Source: Shewanella japonica
GTDB taxonomy: Bacteria; Pseudomonadota; Gammaproteobacteria; Enterobacterales; Shewanellaceae
DNA: 64,000 bases
NCBI RefSeq assembly: GCF_002075795.1
Contig: NZ_CP020472.1
Location: forward strand, 3,579,001 to 3,643,000
Direction: 5' to 3'
Part shown: positions 36,391 to 44,867 of the stretch, one piece after another
Layout: every line of letters starts with the position of its first letter
Position numbering within the stretch: position 1 is the first letter of the stretch
Position numbers and translations under genes: made by a program
The notes under the pieces: generated by a model
The model's database searches: none
Told to the model about the DNA's origin: nothing
Seen by the model: only the letters and a program-made list of their open reading frames with translations

Positions 36391-37941
36391 TCACAGCTTT
36401 TTTAAAGTGATTTCAATCTCTGTTTGATTATCAGTTTCTGTATTAAGTAACAATTTACCTTGCATGACATTTGCTGATAATTTTGCAGAATAAGTGCCTA
36501 AACCTGTGCCTTTTTCTTTTCCAAAAGTGACGAATTTCTCAAAGAAAGAACTTCTGATTTCCTCTGCCACTTCACCTTTATTTTTAATGATAAAAACTAG
36601 GTGATGCTCCTTGGGGTTACATTCGATACTGATAGTACTTTCATGAGGAGCGGCTTCAACTGCATTTTTTATTAAATTATGAAACAAATTAAAACTCAGT
36701 GCAGAATCTCCTGCAAAAACATCTTCAGAGCTAATTTCAATATCAACACTTAAGCTTTTCTCTTCTATTTCGTGGGATAGAGCAGCAACTGTTTTCATAA
36801 CTAAAGCTCGTGCATCAATGCTGGTAAGCTCAATATGATATTCATTACTTTCAAGTTTATGCATTATCATTTGTTGCTCAACCATTGCTTGAATGACCGC
36901 AGCTGATGACTTAATTGCAGAAATGTCCTCTTGAAATTCTGATACATTACCTTCTAACTTATTTACAGCAGCTAAGATAGTCGTTAAAGGGTTTCGTAAA
37001 TCATGCTGAAAGATATGCTCAATATCATCTCGCAACCTAATATTATCCATCAGGGTATCAACTTGAACCGACATACTCTGGTGTTGGGTCACTAACTTCA
37101 TGTGAGTATTTACTCTTGCCTTTAAAATTTCAGGAGTTATAGGCTTGGTTACATAATCAATTGCCCCAAGTGCAAGCCCTTTAACCACATCTGCAGTTTG
37201 AGTTAATGCTGATACGAAAATAATTGGTATGTGCTCAGTTTCAGGCTGGCTTTTTAATGCTTTACACACTTCAAGCCCGTCCATTTCAGGCATCATTATG
37301 TCGAGTAAAATTAAGTCCGGTTTATTCTTTTTCTGACAAATTTCTATGGCTTTCATACCACTTTTACAAGATTGAAGTTTATAGTCATCTTGTAATAGTT
37401 CATTAAGCAGTAGTAGATTTGCTGACTCGTCATCAACAAGTAAAATGCTATTCTTATTAGGAGGCGCAAGTTGCACATCCTCCATTTTATTTACTTGAGT
37501 TGAGCTAGCACGTGAGCTGGAAATTGGAGCACGAAAGGCTCGTGAAACTCGATCTCTTAACATGCCTTTGGAAAATGGTTTAATAAGATATTCTGATACA
37601 CCGCATTTTATTGCTGTAATAACATCAGTTTGACTCACATTACCCGTGATCATAATAAAAGGAATACTCCGAGTTCCTTCATTATTTCGAATAGCTTTGA
37701 GTAAATCTAAACCATTTAACCTTGGCATATTCCAATCAGCTACAATAAGATCATATTTCTGCTTATTCAGCATTAATAACGCATCTTTTCCATCGTAGGC
37801 TTTATGGACAGTTTTAAAACCTATGTCATTAAACATACTAACTAATGTACTGACCATCAAAGGTAAATCATCAACAATAATCACGCTCATGTTGCGATAC
37901 TCATTGGTATTTACGAACGAATTTGGCTTAGATGTATTCAT
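36391..37941 (-). CDS. Cytoplasmic REC-REC-histidine kinase
   Basis: 516 residues, no membrane segment. Receiver 1 (about 17-135, VIIVDDLPLMV, DWNMPRLNG), receiver 2 (about 165-285, ILLVDDESANL, LILLDIMMPEMDG), dimerisation region with phospho-histidine in FQHDLRNPLTTI (about 314-325), and HATPase domain with FHNLIKNAVEAAP and GKEKGTGLGTYSAKL. Two receivers before a kinase core point to a branch point between phosphorelays. It is convergent with the HD-GYP regulator, and may receive phosphate from the hybrid kinase; that link is inferred only from proximity. Confidence 0.9.
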   Translation of the reverse strand: MNTSKPNSFVNTNEYRNMSVIIVDDLPLMVSTLVSMFNDIGFKTVHKAYDGKDALLMLNKQKYDLIVADWNMPRLNGLDLLKAIRNNEGTRSIPFIMITGNVSQTDVITAIKCGVSEYLIKPFSKGMLRDRVSRAFRAPISSSRASSTQVNKMEDVQLAPPNKNSILLVDDESANLLLLNELLQDDYKLQSCKSGMKAIEICQKKNKPDLILLDIMMPEMDGLEVCKALKSQPETEHIPIIFVSALTQTADVVKGLALGAIDYVTKPITPEILKARVNTHMKLVTQHQSMSVQVDTLMDNIRLRDDIEHIFQHDLRNPLTTILAAVNKLEGNVSEFQEDISAIKSSAAVIQAMVEQQMIMHKLESNEYHIELTSIDARALVMKTVAALSHEIEEKSLSVDIEISSEDVFAGDSALSFNLFHNLIKNAVEAAPHESTISIECNPKEHHLVFIIKNKGEVAEEIRSSFFEKFVTFGKEKGTGLGTYSAKLSANVMQGKLLLNTETDNQTEIEITLKKL

Positions 37942-38450
37942 TCTTCCTTGCTTAGTTAGATAAAGTCATAGCAACTTTTAATGTGAATGATTTTATTTTA
38001 ATCCCATAACCGGAACTGAGCAATTAGTATAGGGTATATACTTGTAAATATTAAAATTATGGAATGGCCCATTTTGCTAGAGCCAAGTTTTACAAAATTG
38101 TTGAGCACAAAGTAATGCCATAATGTTATAACTCGCCAATTTGTCCAACATCAAAGTATCTTATAAAAAAGCCGCTACAATCAATTTTATAACTTGCTAG
38201 AAAACATGCTTTAAGAGTCAAACTTCATGCCTTATCTGTTTTATATTTTAAATTTGACTCTCAAATCATATTTTTACATTTAACACAGACTTACATGTTT
38301 GGGCTAATTTGTTTTGAAATGTTGACCTAGCTTAAAAATCAGCCCATATTGATAGATAATTGCTAATAATTACATAAACTTCACAGTTTTCAGTGATTGA
38401 GTTTACCTTATAAAATTCAAGCTTAAATACTGTAAAAGTAAGGTTCCTGA
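37942..38450. other. Divergent intergenic region, 509 bases
   Basis: Separates the REC-REC kinase from the GGDEF-EAL gene. Contains GAGTCAAA at 38215-38222 and its complement TTTGACTC at 38253-38260. Nothing else recognised. Confidence 0.5.
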
Positions 38451-41153
38451 TTGAGTTTACTTACTCATTATTTACATAAATGGAAGAAAAGGCTTGGGAT
38501 ACTCTTAGCCTTACTTTGCTTGTGGCCGCTACAAACTTGGGTCGTCTCGCTCCTTGCAACTAATGCACTCACCCCTTTCGACATAACGCTATCCCTCCCG
38601 CTTTCCGAAAAATTAAATCAGCAATTTGGTCTATCACCTACAAGTAAAATCAATAAGGTATTTGTCAGCGGTAATTTTTCAGACTGGCATAGTGATGATC
38701 CCTTTTATCAAATGCAGCTCACAGGTAAAAATCAATGGCAGTATCAGTTACCGCTCCATCCTGGAGATATAGAATATAAACTGGTATTAGAAATTGAAGG
38801 GCAAGCGAATCCAACATGGATTGTAGACCCAACTAACCCCAACACAGCAATTAACCCATGGGGCGACGCAAACTCCTTAATAGAGGTTGCCGATTGGCCA
38901 AAAATTGCGGTCATTAGCCAACTATTAACCTTAGCTGTGATTGGCGCGTTTTTATTATATTGTGTGTTAGAACCGTTATTGTATTGGTTATTGCACTTAA
39001 AAATGCCGCTTTATCGCAAACTTATGCTATCTAACCTTCTAATTTTAATCTGTATTCAAGTCATTTTTTTCAGCTATCAACTCCACCAAAACAGACAACT
39101 CATTAAACTCAGCATAAGTGATACTTTGCATAACATGCATTTGGTATTAGCCAGTAACCAGATTGATTTTAGTCAGCTTAACAATCAAAAAGATGAAATC
39201 GACACAGCTATCGATCAGTTCTTCGCTCAGGCAACCACGCGTATAGACAAAAAACAAACCAGCCTATTTCAAATCACTTTATCTGACTTTGCCGTTTTAG
39301 ATAAAAACGGTGAACTTATTTCGTTGCATCATCGCCTTCAAAATCAATCTATCCAGCTTAATCGAGCCCAAAAACTCGGATTTGATAATACGCACGATTA
39401 TTTTATTAAAGGAATGTGGGCAAGCTTGATCCCCAACGCATTGAGTCAAGCGACGAATGGCCAACTTATTACAGCAAAACGCCCTGCTGCTATTCGTCAT
39501 GTTGAAACGAATAAAACCCGCCAAAGTGAATGGGTTTTAGGCTTTAGCCAAGTTATGCAGCCCATCATTTCACGTGGGCAGTTACAAGGGTTTTATGGCG
39601 GTTCAATTCAGGTCAAACTCTATGGAGAGGAATTACTCAATACCTTATTTTTTCAGCTACTGCTACTATCTGGGGTCTTGTCTTTAGCCAGCTGGTTATT
39701 AATGAGTGTGGGTAAAATTGTCACCTCGGATATATTGACACTAACCAATTGGACACAAAAAATTGTCAGGGGTGATTTAACCCAAAAGCTAACCTTAAAT
39801 AGCCAAGATGAAATTCAGCAGTTAGGTGATAACTTTGAAGTCATGCGCCAATCCTTAGCGGATAATTTTCATAAAATTGAACAGCAAAACAGTAACCTTT
39901 TTAAAGAGGCGTACTTTAACAACTTAACCGGATTACCTAATAGAAAAAAACTGTACGCTGATTTACACCAACATCAAGCCTCCTCATTAATCGTCTTCAA
40001 TATTAATGACTTTGGGCAAATTAATGATTTTTATGGTGTTAACGCTGGCGATTTGATTATCATTGAAGTGGCCAATAGTTTAGAACTCGTTTCAGCCCCT
40101 CATCACCTTTATAAAACTGGTGCTGATGAATTTGTCGTGCTCACCCACTCCCAATTCGATGATGCCCAATTACAACAACTTGCTGTTCAAATCATTGATT
40201 ATGTTAGCCATAAAGCCATTGCCATCGACGGTAATGAAATTTATGTCACATTAAGCGCAGGCGGTGCCCACTGCGTCAATGACCAATATACTCAGTTACA
40301 TCAACAAGCTGATTTAGCTAGGCGTATTGCTAGGCGGCATTTTCAACGATACCAACTATTTACAGCTGAAATGTCTAACCCTGAAGCTTTTGAAGCAAAC
40401 ATGCATCAAAGCCGCATGCTTGTTGCAGCAGTCACCCATGATTGGGTCACGCCCTATGTGCAATTAATTAAGCCAATAACTGAAAACTTGCAACCTAAGT
40501 TTGAGTGCTTGATGCGAATATGCTTAGACGATGGCACAGTGTTAACACCTGCTCAGTTTATGCAAACTGCAGTGCGCTCCCGATTATATCCACGTTTAAT
40601 GGCCGCGATGTTAACCAAGTCTTTTGCCTTGTTTAAAGGTTTACCCTATGCCTTTTCAGTTAACATTTCACTCGAAGATATTGCTGATACAGAAAGGGTT
40701 GAGCAATTGCTAAAATTATTAAAAGCCAATCCTGAAACATCAACTCGCTTAACCTTAGAGTTATTAGAAAGTGAAGAGATTACAAATTATGATTTGGTGC
40801 ATGACTTTATTGAAAAAGTTAAGCCCTATGGCTGTAAAATCGCAATTGATGACTTTGGGGCAGGATATTCAAACTTTGTTCATTTAATGCGTTTGGATAT
40901 TGATATCATCAAAATTGATGGTTCATTGATCCAGCATTTAGATCAAGACACTAAAGCACAGCACCTAGTAGAAACCGTATCAAGTTTTGCGAAAAAAATG
41001 GGTATTGAAACTGTTGCAGAATTTGTTGATTCTCCCCAAGTTCTTGAGCGCGTGAAACACTACCATATCGATTATGCCCAAGGTTTTTTACTCGGAAAAC
41101 CAGAGGCGAGCATTGCAGAAGCCTTATCCATAAGCAAACTTGAAACGCGCTAA
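38451..41153 (+). CDS. GGDEF-EAL protein with glycogen-binding-like periplasmic domain
   Basis: 900 residues starting at a TTG with AAGG seven bases upstream; no ATG is available nearby. Membrane helix (about 13-35); an E-set/CBM48 (AMPK glycogen-binding)-like domain at about 58-145 (VFVSGNFSDWHSDDPFYQM, W, DP, INPWG); two helices (about 165-215); a periplasmic sensor (about 216-390); another helix; HAMP (about 420-475); GGDEF with a changed motif GADEF (557-561); EAL with ECL for EAL (Glu685) but intact LELLESE, DDFGAGYSNF and KIDG words. Likely a phosphodiesterase whose cyclase half is degenerate. Confidence 0.88.
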   Translation: MSLLTHYLHKWKKRLGILLALLCLWPLQTWVVSLLATNALTPFDITLSLPLSEKLNQQFGLSPTSKINKVFVSGNFSDWHSDDPFYQMQLTGKNQWQYQLPLHPGDIEYKLVLEIEGQANPTWIVDPTNPNTAINPWGDANSLIEVADWPKIAVISQLLTLAVIGAFLLYCVLEPLLYWLLHLKMPLYRKLMLSNLLILICIQVIFFSYQLHQNRQLIKLSISDTLHNMHLVLASNQIDFSQLNNQKDEIDTAIDQFFAQATTRIDKKQTSLFQITLSDFAVLDKNGELISLHHRLQNQSIQLNRAQKLGFDNTHDYFIKGMWASLIPNALSQATNGQLITAKRPAAIRHVETNKTRQSEWVLGFSQVMQPIISRGQLQGFYGGSIQVKLYGEELLNTLFFQLLLLSGVLSLASWLLMSVGKIVTSDILTLTNWTQKIVRGDLTQKLTLNSQDEIQQLGDNFEVMRQSLADNFHKIEQQNSNLFKEAYFNNLTGLPNRKKLYADLHQHQASSLIVFNINDFGQINDFYGVNAGDLIIIEVANSLELVSAPHHLYKTGADEFVVLTHSQFDDAQLQQLAVQIIDYVSHKAIAIDGNEIYVTLSAGGAHCVNDQYTQLHQQADLARRIARRHFQRYQLFTAEMSNPEAFEANMHQSRMLVAAVTHDWVTPYVQLIKPITENLQPKFECLMRICLDDGTVLTPAQFMQTAVRSRLYPRLMAAMLTKSFALFKGLPYAFSVNISLEDIADTERVEQLLKLLKANPETSTRLTLELLESEEITNYDLVHDFIEKVKPYGCKIAIDDFGAGYSNFVHLMRLDIDIIKIDGSLIQHLDQDTKAQHLVETVSSFAKKMGIETVAEFVDSPQVLERVKHYHIDYAQGFLLGKPEASIAEALSISKLETR

Positions 41154-41173
41154 CTTATTAACGATATACTCAT

Positions 41174-41203
41174 TAAAAAAGGCAGCCTTGCTGCCTTTTT
41201 TAA
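41174..41203. terminator. Bidirectional terminator after the GGDEF-EAL gene
   Basis: AAAAAAGGCAGC-CTT-GCTGCCTTTTTT, perfect arms, serving also the convergent flavin oxidoreductase gene. Confidence 0.9.
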
Positions 41204-41233
41204 TACGTCTAACTTACCATCGCATTGTAGGCA

Positions 41234-42283
41234 TCAAACTAGCTCAGCTAACATGGCATCATCATAAGCAGTCAGCTCTTCTCCACGACGTACCTTGCTC
41301 ACATAATCAGGATTCGCAATAAACGCCCTGCCAATCGCCAACAAATCAAATTCATTCGCCTCAATGGCTTTATTGCCAGTTTCAGCGGTATAGCTACCAA
41401 CCCCCACTAAGGTTTGATTGTAGTGCTTTCTTAAATACGCGGACGCTTTACCATCCAGGTAGTCAAACTCCATTGCATCATCAAATATTCCTAAATGAAT
41501 AAAGGCAAGTTGACGAGACTCTAATTGTTTAAGTAGGTAATCAAATACTGCCCGATCGCGGCTATCGGGTTCCATATTAAAATACGCCCCAGGTGATAAA
41601 CGAATAGCCGTTCTCTCGTGGCCAATTTTAGCCACAATCCCATCTACTACTTCAATGGCAAAACGTGCCATATTTTCTGGTGATTCACCATATTCATCTG
41701 TGCGGTTATTACAGGAGTAATGTAGAAATTGATCAATGAGGTAGCCATTAGCACCATGAATTTCAACGCCATCAAAGCCCGCCTTGAGCGCGTTGTCTGC
41801 TGCGGTTGCATAATCTGCCACCAGCTGAGTAATATCCTCACCGGTCGCTGCTTTAGGCTGTTGATACATTAACTCTCGATTGCGGGGTATTGTGCCTTCT
41901 ATGCCAATGTTTGATGCTGATAGCACTTCACCATTACCTTCACCAAAAAAGAATGGATGAGCAACACGTCCTGTGTGCCAAAGCTGAGCAAAAATTTTAC
42001 CCCCTTTATCATGCACGGCCTTGGTGACAACTTTCCAGCCATCAACTTGTGCCTGGGTATAAAGTCCTGGTGTATTGACATAGCCCTGGCCATCGGGACG
42101 AATAATGGTCGCCTCACTAATGATAAGTCCAGCATCGGCACGGCGAGCATAATAATCAGCCATGGTTTGCGTTGGAACTAAATCATCATCAGCCATGCAG
42201 CGAGTTAACGGGGCCATTAATATTCTGTTGTTAAGAGTCAACGTGTCATTGAGTTTATAGGGGGTAAATAACGAGGCTGGCAT
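41234..42283 (-). CDS. Old Yellow Enzyme family NAD(P)H:flavin oxidoreductase
   Basis: 349 residues, FMN-binding TIM barrel that reduces alkenes, nitro compounds or nitrate esters (NemA/xenobiotic reductase group). Visible: APLTRC near the N-terminus, GKIFAQLWHTGR, the paired active-site residues HGANGYLIDQF (His and Asn), RLSPG, and the FMN phosphate site AIGRAFIANPD. AGGAAG ribosome site before the ATG at 42283. Monocistronic; physiological substrate unknown. Confidence 0.94.
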   Translation of the reverse strand: MPASLFTPYKLNDTLTLNNRILMAPLTRCMADDDLVPTQTMADYYARRADAGLIISEATIIRPDGQGYVNTPGLYTQAQVDGWKVVTKAVHDKGGKIFAQLWHTGRVAHPFFFGEGNGEVLSASNIGIEGTIPRNRELMYQQPKAATGEDITQLVADYATAADNALKAGFDGVEIHGANGYLIDQFLHYSCNNRTDEYGESPENMARFAIEVVDGIVAKIGHERTAIRLSPGAYFNMEPDSRDRAVFDYLLKQLESRQLAFIHLGIFDDAMEFDYLDGKASAYLRKHYNQTLVGVGSYTAETGNKAIEANEFDLLAIGRAFIANPDYVSKVRRGEELTAYDDAMLAELV

Positions 42284-42601
42284 AATGCTTCCTTGAAAAT
42301 GAGATCGTTAATTGGTGTGGTAAATAAGTCACCGCGTTTGATGGCAGTATATACATACTTTGTCTGCCAGTTTAACAACAGATTAAGTTTGTCATATTTT
42401 ATGTTTAAGCAACTAAACGATTATCTCAAACATCTAGGTCAATGATTCAACATAGATGCTCGTCATAAGTATGAAATGAATATTGAGACTCACTTTTTAC
42501 AGTCGATTAGTTTGCCTCAAGATTACGAAGAAAGGAGGTAGAAAGTTCAGATTGATTGTCATTAATCTAATAACAATAATTAGTTACGGCTAAAGTGCCT
42601 T
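42284..42601. other. Intergenic region, 318 bases
   Basis: AT-rich, between the DUF2375-like gene and the flavin oxidoreductase, both on the minus strand. It should hold the oxidoreductase promoter. No operator palindrome or small gene was recognised. Confidence 0.45.
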
Positions 42602-42859
42602 TTAAACAAGGTTTTTTTGCGCATAAACACGCTCGCCCAATGAGTTAAGAATTTTACACTCGCCATCAAGTACAGCAATGATTGATTTACCAGCACGAAA
42701 CTCATTAGGTAGCATCACCCTACCTGTTTCACTTACGTCAAGATCAGTCAACACGGTATTCTTCATCAGTAAGCCAACTGGGGCCTCGTAAAATAGCACG
42801 GTTACCGTGGCTTTGTTATTATCATCCGTGGTGGCAACTTCCTGGCTAACATCTGTCAT
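42602..42859 (-). CDS. DUF2375/TIGR02922-like small protein
   Basis: 85 residues with no signal or membrane segment. Core: TVTVLFYEAPVGLLMKNTVL, then GRVMLPNEFRAGKSIIAVLDGECKILNSLGERV, a compact beta-rich arrangement seen in small conserved hypothetical proteins of Shewanella, Colwellia and Pseudoalteromonas (DUF2375, as I recall). Function unknown. GAGAG ribosome site before the ATG. Confidence 0.7.
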   Translation of the reverse strand: MTDVSQEVATTDDNNKATVTVLFYEAPVGLLMKNTVLTDLDVSETGRVMLPNEFRAGKSIIAVLDGECKILNSLGERVYAQKNLV

Positions 42860-43161
42860 ATAGAACTCTCTTATTAATGCTGACTTATCAATGCAATCAT
42901 ATCGTTACTTCCCTCCAAGTTTAGCGCATTTTTACTATAGAGGGTTACTCACACAGCTTTGAGTTTAGATGATTATTAAGTCTATTTCCGCATTTTAGTA
43001 ATCAATATCTTACACAAATTTAACAGTAACTATGTTAAATTGAATGCATTAACCCTATATCGGCTGATCTGTATCAATAGCTCTGCTCATATAGACTAAA
43101 CAGCTGCGATTATTTTTGTTAGAATCAGCGGCAATTTTTCGAAATTTAAAACGAGATCAAG

Positions 43162-43884
43162 ATGGGAAGAGCATACCAAAACCGCAAAGAATCTATGGCA
43201 AAGACTGCCGGCCAAAAAACGCGTTTATACTCGCGTTATGGTAAAGAAATTTATGTTTGTGCCAAAAATGGTGGTGTTGACCCTGACGGTAACCTAGCGT
43301 TACGCAGCTTAATTACTCGCGCAAAGAAAGACCAAGTACCAGCACATGTAATTGAACGCGCAATCGAAAAAGCGAAAGGTGGTGGCGGTGAAGATTACGA
43401 TACTGCACGTTATGAAGGTTTTGGCCCTGGCGGGTGTTCAGTTATCGTTGACTGCCTAACCGATAACGTAAAACGTACCTTTACAGAAGTACGCCAAGCA
43501 TTTGTTAAAAACGATGCTAAGTTAGGTGGCCCTGGTACTGTTGCCCACAGCTTTGATCATCAAGCCGTATTCGTATTTGCAGGTGATGACGACGAAGCCA
43601 TTTTAGAACTGCTAATGATGGCTGATGTTGATGTCACTGACGTTGAACTTGAAGATGGCATGATCAGTGTATTTGCGCCAATTACTGAGTTTAACAAGGT
43701 ACGTGTTGCACTGACTGAAGAAATTGCCGATATCAACTTTGAAGTTGAGCACATTACTTTTGTGCCACAAGCAATGACCGAAGTTACTGGTGAAGATGTT
43801 GAAACGTTTGACAAGTTTATTAACGCATTAGAAGATTGCGACGACGTGCAAAATGTTTATCACAATGCTGAAATTAATGATTAA
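43162..43884 (+). CDS. YebC/PmpR family protein (YeeN type)
   Basis: 240 residues. Family long annotated as DNA-binding regulators and more recently linked to translation elongation at polyproline. Signature: [16 protein letters not shown] at the start, [56 protein letters not shown] and [13 protein letters not shown]. The start MGRAYQNR and its length place it with the YeeN-like paralogue rather than the ruvC-linked YebC. Monocistronic with a strong terminator. Confidence 0.92.
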   Translation: MGRAYQNRKESMAKTAGQKTRLYSRYGKEIYVCAKNGGVDPDGNLALRSLITRAKKDQVPAHVIERAIEKAKGGGGEDYDTARYEGFGPGGCSVIVDCLTDNVKRTFTEVRQAFVKNDAKLGGPGTVAHSFDHQAVFVFAGDDDEAILELLMMADVDVTDVELEDGMISVFAPITEFNKVRVALTEEIADINFEVEHITFVPQAMTEVTGEDVETFDKFINALEDCDDVQNVYHNAEIND

Positions 43885-43905
43885 ACATCATTAGTTAACG
43901 GCCAC

Positions 43906-43937
43906 AAAAAACGCAGTCATTTGACTGCGTTTTTTTA
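43906..43937 (+). terminator. Rho-independent terminator between the YebC-family gene and hpf
   Basis: ACGCAGTCA / TGACTGCGT with A and T runs on its two sides; bidirectional. Confidence 0.9.
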
Positions 43938-43957
43938 TTTCGTTAGAAAGTCTTGGA

Positions 43958-44314
43958 CTATTTCAGATCCATCTCTTGCACTCTTTCATAAGCAATTTCA
44001 GGCGCTGTCACTTCAGGCTTGGCGTGTAAATCAGCTTTTAGCTGACCTTTGCGGTGTTTAAGAGCTGCATCAAGTTTTTTACCTGCACTTGAAAGTGCTG
44101 GATACATAACAGGATCTGAGGCTTTTGCTGCGATACGACTGCCTTCATAATTTGTCGTGATTTCAACTTCAAATTCGCCGTGTTCTTTTGAGATGATAAT
44201 ATCGAGTGATATTAGCGTTGGGAAATGGCTGGCAATTTTGGTGAATTTTGCGCTAACGTCTTGTTTTACAGTATCTGTAACATCAACATGGTGACCCGAA
44301 AGATTTATTTTCAT
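43958..44314 (-). CDS. hpf: Ribosome hibernation promoting factor
   Basis: 118 residues, short HPF/YfiA type. MKINLSGHHVDVTDTVKQDV at the start, then FTKIASHFPTLISLDIIIS and a DPVMYPALSSAGKKLDAALKHRKGQL helix typical of the family, with a 20-residue acidic tail. Binds the 30S decoding region and promotes 100S dimer formation in stationary phase. AAGGAT ribosome site. A CRP-like site lies about 95 bases upstream of the start. It is not next to rpoN here. Confidence 0.9.
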   Translation of the reverse strand: MKINLSGHHVDVTDTVKQDVSAKFTKIASHFPTLISLDIIISKEHGEFEVEITTNYEGSRIAAKASDPVMYPALSSAGKKLDAALKHRKGQLKADLHAKPEVTAPEIAYERVQEMDLK

Positions 44315-44819
44315 AGATAACTTATCCTTTAATAATATAGCAAGGCTATATACTTCACTTTCTAGCAGATATTTATTCTTACATAAGTAGATTTTGGGGC
44401 GTGTGTCCTAGATCACAAGGGCCGTTGTATAAATTTTTGTTAACTTAGCTAACAACCTGCCTTCTTTTAATACTACTGTCATTTTCTTCCTTTACAGCTT
44501 TAGTATAGACACAAAAACCAAACAAAATCTGCAACTTTTGTCGTCTTTACATCAAAAATGCATTTATTGTCATTTTTCAGACAATTAGCCCTCTTTTTTG
44601 TTTAAATTTCATTCAGAACTAGCCAGTTAACAAAGTAATATATTACTGTTCGCCCCCTTAAAAGACGCTTTAAAACAGTTTTAGCACAAATAACATTGGG
44701 CTGCTTTTACCGAGAACCCTGCTATTTAACACTGAGTCATCCTGATGAAACATAATTAATAAAGCACTACCGACCAGCACGCTAGGTGTCATTCACAACA
44801 CGTATTGCGGTTTTTGAAC
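44315..44819. other. Intergenic region between hpf and the pullulanase
   Basis: About 500 bases of AT-rich DNA without a recognisable gene. The hpf promoter and the CRP-like site are at its left end; the right end is the pullulanase terminator. Confidence 0.55.
44402..44417 (-). promoter_or_regulatory. CRP-like site upstream of hpf
   Basis: Minus strand TGTGATCTAGGACACA: TGTGA then six bases then ACACA, one mismatch from the CRP consensus TGTGA-N6-TCACA. About 95 bases before the hpf ATG, a normal distance for activation. Confidence 0.4.
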
Positions 44820-44852
44820 ACAAAAAAGCCCAGCTTTCGCTGAGCCTTTTAC
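44820..44852 (-). terminator. Terminator after the pullulanase gene
   Basis: Minus strand GGCTCAGC-GAAA-GCTGGGCT followed by six Ts; one G-U pair in the stem. Confidence 0.8.
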
Positions 44853-44867
44853 CATCCACACAATTAT

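Noticed and set aside
38215..38260. GAGTCAAA/TTTGACTC inverted pair as operator or terminator
   Set aside because: Arms of only eight bases with a 30-base spacer; too weak without conservation data.
28242..38450. Genomic island integrated at the tmRNA 3' end
   Set aside because: tmRNA is a common attachment site and the following DNA is AT-rich, but there is no integrase gene and no second copy of the tmRNA 3' sequence in the window.
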